A stretch of DNA of 14,065 bases from Chloroflexota bacterium (GTDB lineage Bacteria > Chloroflexota > Limnocylindria > Limnocylindrales > CSP1-4). Position 1 is the stretch's first letter, and each line of letters starts with the position of its first letter. Positions 12,452 to 14,065 of the stretch are shown here, piece after piece. The notes below the pieces were generated by a model. It was not told where the DNA came from. It did no database searches and saw only the letters and a program-made list of their open reading frames with translations. Location of the stretch: positions 1-14,065 of the forward strand of contig JAKAMV010000155.1 of assembly GCA_021812735.1 (NCBI GenBank), read 5' to 3'. Position numbers and translations under genes: made by a program.

Positions 12452-12667
12452 GTGAAACGGCTCGACCTGATCCGCGCGATAGCGTCGTGTGCCCGCGCGT
12501 CCGGACTGCGCTGGACGCTCGTCCGGCAGGGTGCGGACCATGAAGTCTGGGACCTCGACGGCCTCCGGGTGATCATCCCGAGACACCGCGAGGTCAACGA
12601 ACGCACGGCGGGCCAGATCATGCGGCTGCTCGAGGACAGGCTGGGACCGGGTTGGTGGCGACGATGA
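12452..12667 (+). CDS. hicA: HicA-type toxin
   Basis: The 71-residue protein has the HicA layout: KRLDLIRAI helix, WTLVRQGADHEVW with H30 in the position of the catalytic histidine, then RVIIPRHREVNERTAGQIMR. HicA is a small double-stranded-RNA-binding-fold ribonuclease that cuts mRNA, and it is held inactive by HicB. Length is typical. The GTG at 12452 has no ribosome-binding site but lies about five bases after a strong promoter's -10, fitting leaderless translation. Its stop overlaps the hicB start in an ATGA arrangement, so the two are co-translated. Confidence 0.88.
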   Translation: MKRLDLIRAIASCARASGLRWTLVRQGADHEVWDLDGLRVIIPRHREVNERTAGQIMRLLEDRLGPGWWRR

Positions 12668-13056
12668 GGGACACGTACACGGCACTCGCCGAGCGCAGCG
12701 GCGGCTGGTGGGCGATCACCGTGCCGGAGCTGCGCGGGGTGTTCAGCCAAGCGCGGCGCCTCTCCCAGGTCGAACCCGTCGCGCGCGACGCGATCGCCCT
12801 GTTCCTGGGCGTCCCCGCGGATTCGTTCGACATCCACGTCCGCGAGGTCGTCGATCCGATCGCCGACGCGCTGGTTGCCGACGCGCTCCAGGCCCGGCGA
12901 GAGGCTGCCGATCACCAGCGCATCGCCGCGCAGAAGTCGCGCGAAGCGGCCCGCACCCTCGATCGCATGGGTCTGCCGCAGCGGGACATCGGCCTTCTGC
13001 TGCACGTCTCCCACCAGCGCGTTGCCCAGCTCCTGACGCCTGGTGGAGACGCCTGA
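12664..13056 (+). CDS. hicB: HicB-type antitoxin with C-terminal helix-turn-helix
   Basis: From the ATG at 12664 the protein has 130 residues. The N-terminal 65 form a degraded RNase H-like HicB fold (YTALAERSGGWWAITVPELR, VFSQARRL, ARDAIALFL). A charged helical linker (70-100) leads to a DNA-binding helix-turn-helix at about 103-125 (GLPQRDIGLLLHVSHQRVAQLL). It should bind and block HicA and repress the promoter at 12418-12446. The ATG overlaps the hicA stop by four bases, the usual coupling, and is preferred over the TTG at 12652. Confidence 0.88.
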   Translation: MRDTYTALAERSGGWWAITVPELRGVFSQARRLSQVEPVARDAIALFLGVPADSFDIHVREVVDPIADALVADALQARREAADHQRIAAQKSREAARTLDRMGLPQRDIGLLLHVSHQRVAQLLTPGGDA

Positions 13057-13165
13057 GGACAGCGAGCAGCGTCCCGCGCTTCCCGAATCCGGGGTGCCGC
13101 CCGCCGGCCCGGTCACGCGCTGCTCCTGCGTAAGCGGCAGCAAAGCGAGCCCGGATACCCTGCCG

Positions 13166-13194
13166 TAGACATGCTGCGTCATGACCATTATTCT
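13166..13194 (+). promoter_or_regulatory. promoter of the Phd-VapC module
   Basis: TAGACA (13166-13171, five of six consensus bases) and TATTCT (13189-13194) are 17 bases apart. The -10 ends six bases before the ATG at 13201, and there is no ribosome-binding site between them. So the transcript is probably leaderless, matching the layout at hicA and the BrnT gene. The stretch is locally AT-richer than its surroundings. Confidence 0.7.
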
Positions 13195-13200
13195 GACCAC

Positions 13201-13485
13201 ATGGCGAAGACGGTGACGGCGACCGAGGCGAAGACGCACATCCTCGCGCTGCTCGACGAGGTGGAGGCGGGCGAGGAGGTGGAGATCACCCGCCACGGCC
13301 GGCTGGTGGCGCGACTCGTCCCCGCCCGGGGCGGCAAGGCGCTCATGGGCATGTTCGCAGGCCTCATGTGGACCGAAGTCGCCGACGAGGAGCTGCTGTT
13401 CAAGGCCTTCGATGAGGATGACTGGGCCGACGGCTGGGACTGGACGCAGGACGAGACCGGTCCAGACGGGGCGCCGCGGCCATGA
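13201..13485 (+). CDS. Phd/YefM-family antitoxin
   Basis: The 94-residue protein has the Phd/YefM DNA-binding N-terminus: TVTATEAKTHILALLDEVEA, then GEEVEITRHGRLVARLVP. Its acidic, Trp-containing C-terminal half (60-90, DEDDWADGWDW) is the part expected to wrap the toxin. It should neutralise the VapC encoded next and repress the operon promoter. The ATG at 13201 is preferred over the ATG at 13171 because conservation starts there and a promoter fits just upstream. Its stop overlaps the vapC start by four bases. Confidence 0.88.
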   Translation: MAKTVTATEAKTHILALLDEVEAGEEVEITRHGRLVARLVPARGGKALMGMFAGLMWTEVADEELLFKAFDEDDWADGWDWTQDETGPDGAPRP

Positions 13486-13874
13486 CGACGCTGCTGCTCG
13501 ACACGCACGTGCTCCACTGGTCGTCCATGGATCCCACGCGCCTGAGCCAACGGGCGCTGCAGGCCATCCAGGCGGCCGACGAGCTCGCGGTCTCGGCTGT
13601 AACCTGGATGGAGCTGGCGCAGCTGGCCGCCGCACGCCGTCTCGTGCCGCCACTCCCAGTCCTCACATGGCTCGAGCGGCTGTCCCGCGAGGTCCGCAGC
13701 ATGCCCGTCACGCCGGCGATCGCTGTTGGCGCCTTCGACCTGCCGAGGTCGTTTCCCCGCGACCCCGCCGACCGCGTCATCTGGGCGACCGCCGTCGGGC
13801 ACGGCTGGCGTCTCGTCACGAAAGACGAACGCATGCGGGCCCACGACCGCGAGGGCGCCGTCGTCGTCTGGTAG
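13482..13874 (+). CDS. vapC: VapC-type PIN-domain ribonuclease toxin
   Basis: The 130-residue protein is a PIN domain with acidic active-site residues in place: D7 (LLLDTHVLHW), E44 (TWMELAQL), D94 and/or D97 (PRDPADRVIWATA) and D115 (TKDERM). VapC toxins cut specific RNAs such as tRNA or rRNA using Mg2+ or Mn2+. The paired antitoxin is of the Phd/YefM rather than VapB type, a common exchange. The ATG at 13482 overlaps the antitoxin stop (ATGA). It reads toward the tRNA gene on the other strand, 90 bases away. Confidence 0.9.
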   Translation: MTTLLLDTHVLHWSSMDPTRLSQRALQAIQAADELAVSAVTWMELAQLAAARRLVPPLPVLTWLERLSREVRSMPVTPAIAVGAFDLPRSFPRDPADRVIWATAVGHGWRLVTKDERMRAHDREGAVVVW

Positions 13875-13963
13875 GCGGGGCGGCGGATCGGGCTGCACCG
13901 GCGCCCAGTGACGGGGGCATCCAGCGATAGGCCCCGCGCTGGCCCTGCCGAAGCTGGGGTGGT

Positions 13964-14039
13964 TGGCGCGCCCGGCGGGACTCGAACCCACGGCCTTCAG
14001 GTCCGCAACCTGACGCTCTATCCACTGAGCTACGGGCGC
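13964..14039 (-). tRNA. tRNA-Arg, anticodon GCG
   Basis: A complete 76-base cloverleaf reads on the minus strand. The acceptor GCGCCCG/CGGGCGC is fully paired. The D-arm is GCTC/GAGC, the anticodon stem TCAGG/CCTGA with loop TTGCGGA, and the T-arm GTGGG-TTCGAGT-CCCGC. Discriminator G and CCA are encoded. The anticodon is GCG (14004-14006), which would read CGC and CGU. A20 and C35, the arginine identity bases, are present. Most bacteria use ACG, edited to ICG, for these codons, so the anticodon is unusual. The 3' end faces the TA island, the side at which tRNA-targeting integrases insert DNA. Confidence 0.95.
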
Positions 14040-14065
14040 ACGCTTCGACTGGCGGAGAGGGAGGG

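Noticed and set aside
12334..13653. Long minus-strand open frame opposite HicAB and Phd-VapC
   Set aside because: It is antisense to four well-recognised genes with coupled starts and stops.
1..14065. CRISPR array or insertion sequence
   Set aside because: No regularly spaced repeats beyond two copies, no transposase or integrase motif, and no terminal inverted repeats with target duplication were seen.

Overview
This is a very GC-rich bacterial window, with G or C at nearly every third codon position and frequent GTG starts. Its promoters have TANNNT-type -10 boxes, and several genes begin where their transcripts appear to begin. This fits a high-GC Actinomycetota or Chloroflexota-like (possibly uncultivated) lineage. 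No marker gene fixes the phylum. The window falls into two blocks.

Block 1 (about 1-9000) is a signalling block. It starts with the front part of a PspC-domain membrane protein (minus strand, running off the left edge). Four cyclic-di-GMP enzymes follow, as two synthase/hydrolase pairs. A PAS-GGDEF diguanylate cyclase (476-1411, minus) is divergent from a PAS-PAS-PAS-GAF-EAL phosphodiesterase (1770-4160, plus). A membrane-anchored GGDEF cyclase (4971-6248, minus) lies 27 bp downstream of a second PAS-PAS-PAS-GAF-EAL protein (6276-8819, minus), probably in one operon. The two EAL proteins are paralogues with the same domain order and the same modified loop (DDAGAG). A 106-residue protein of unknown function and a possible 43-residue membrane peptide lie between the pairs.

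Block 2 (about 9227-13874) is an accessory island of toxin-antitoxin genes and damaged genes, next to a tRNA-Arg. On the minus strand are an XRE antitoxin with a RelE/HigB-type toxin that has no obvious start codon, a small GIY-YIG-like protein, and the N-terminal stump of a DNA adenine methyltransferase that ends just after its DPPY motif. On the plus strand are a BrnT-type toxin without BrnA, overlapped by an unknown 134-residue gene, then a frameshifted DUF2442 gene, a HicA-HicB pair, and a Phd/YefM-VapC pair. The tRNA (13964-14039, minus; anticodon GCG, CCA encoded) has its 3' end facing the island, which is how islands integrated at tRNA genes lie. No integrase or second att copy is visible.

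The points most worth following are the BrnT gene with a non-BrnA partner, the start-less toxin that is in frame with an ATG opening ahead of its antitoxin, the repeated leaderless-type promoter layout in front of the TA modules, the truncated methyltransferase beside an intact GIY-YIG-like gene, and the unusual GCG anticodon. I did not find a clearly new multi-gene defence system. The BrnT/134-residue pair is the best candidate for something undescribed.
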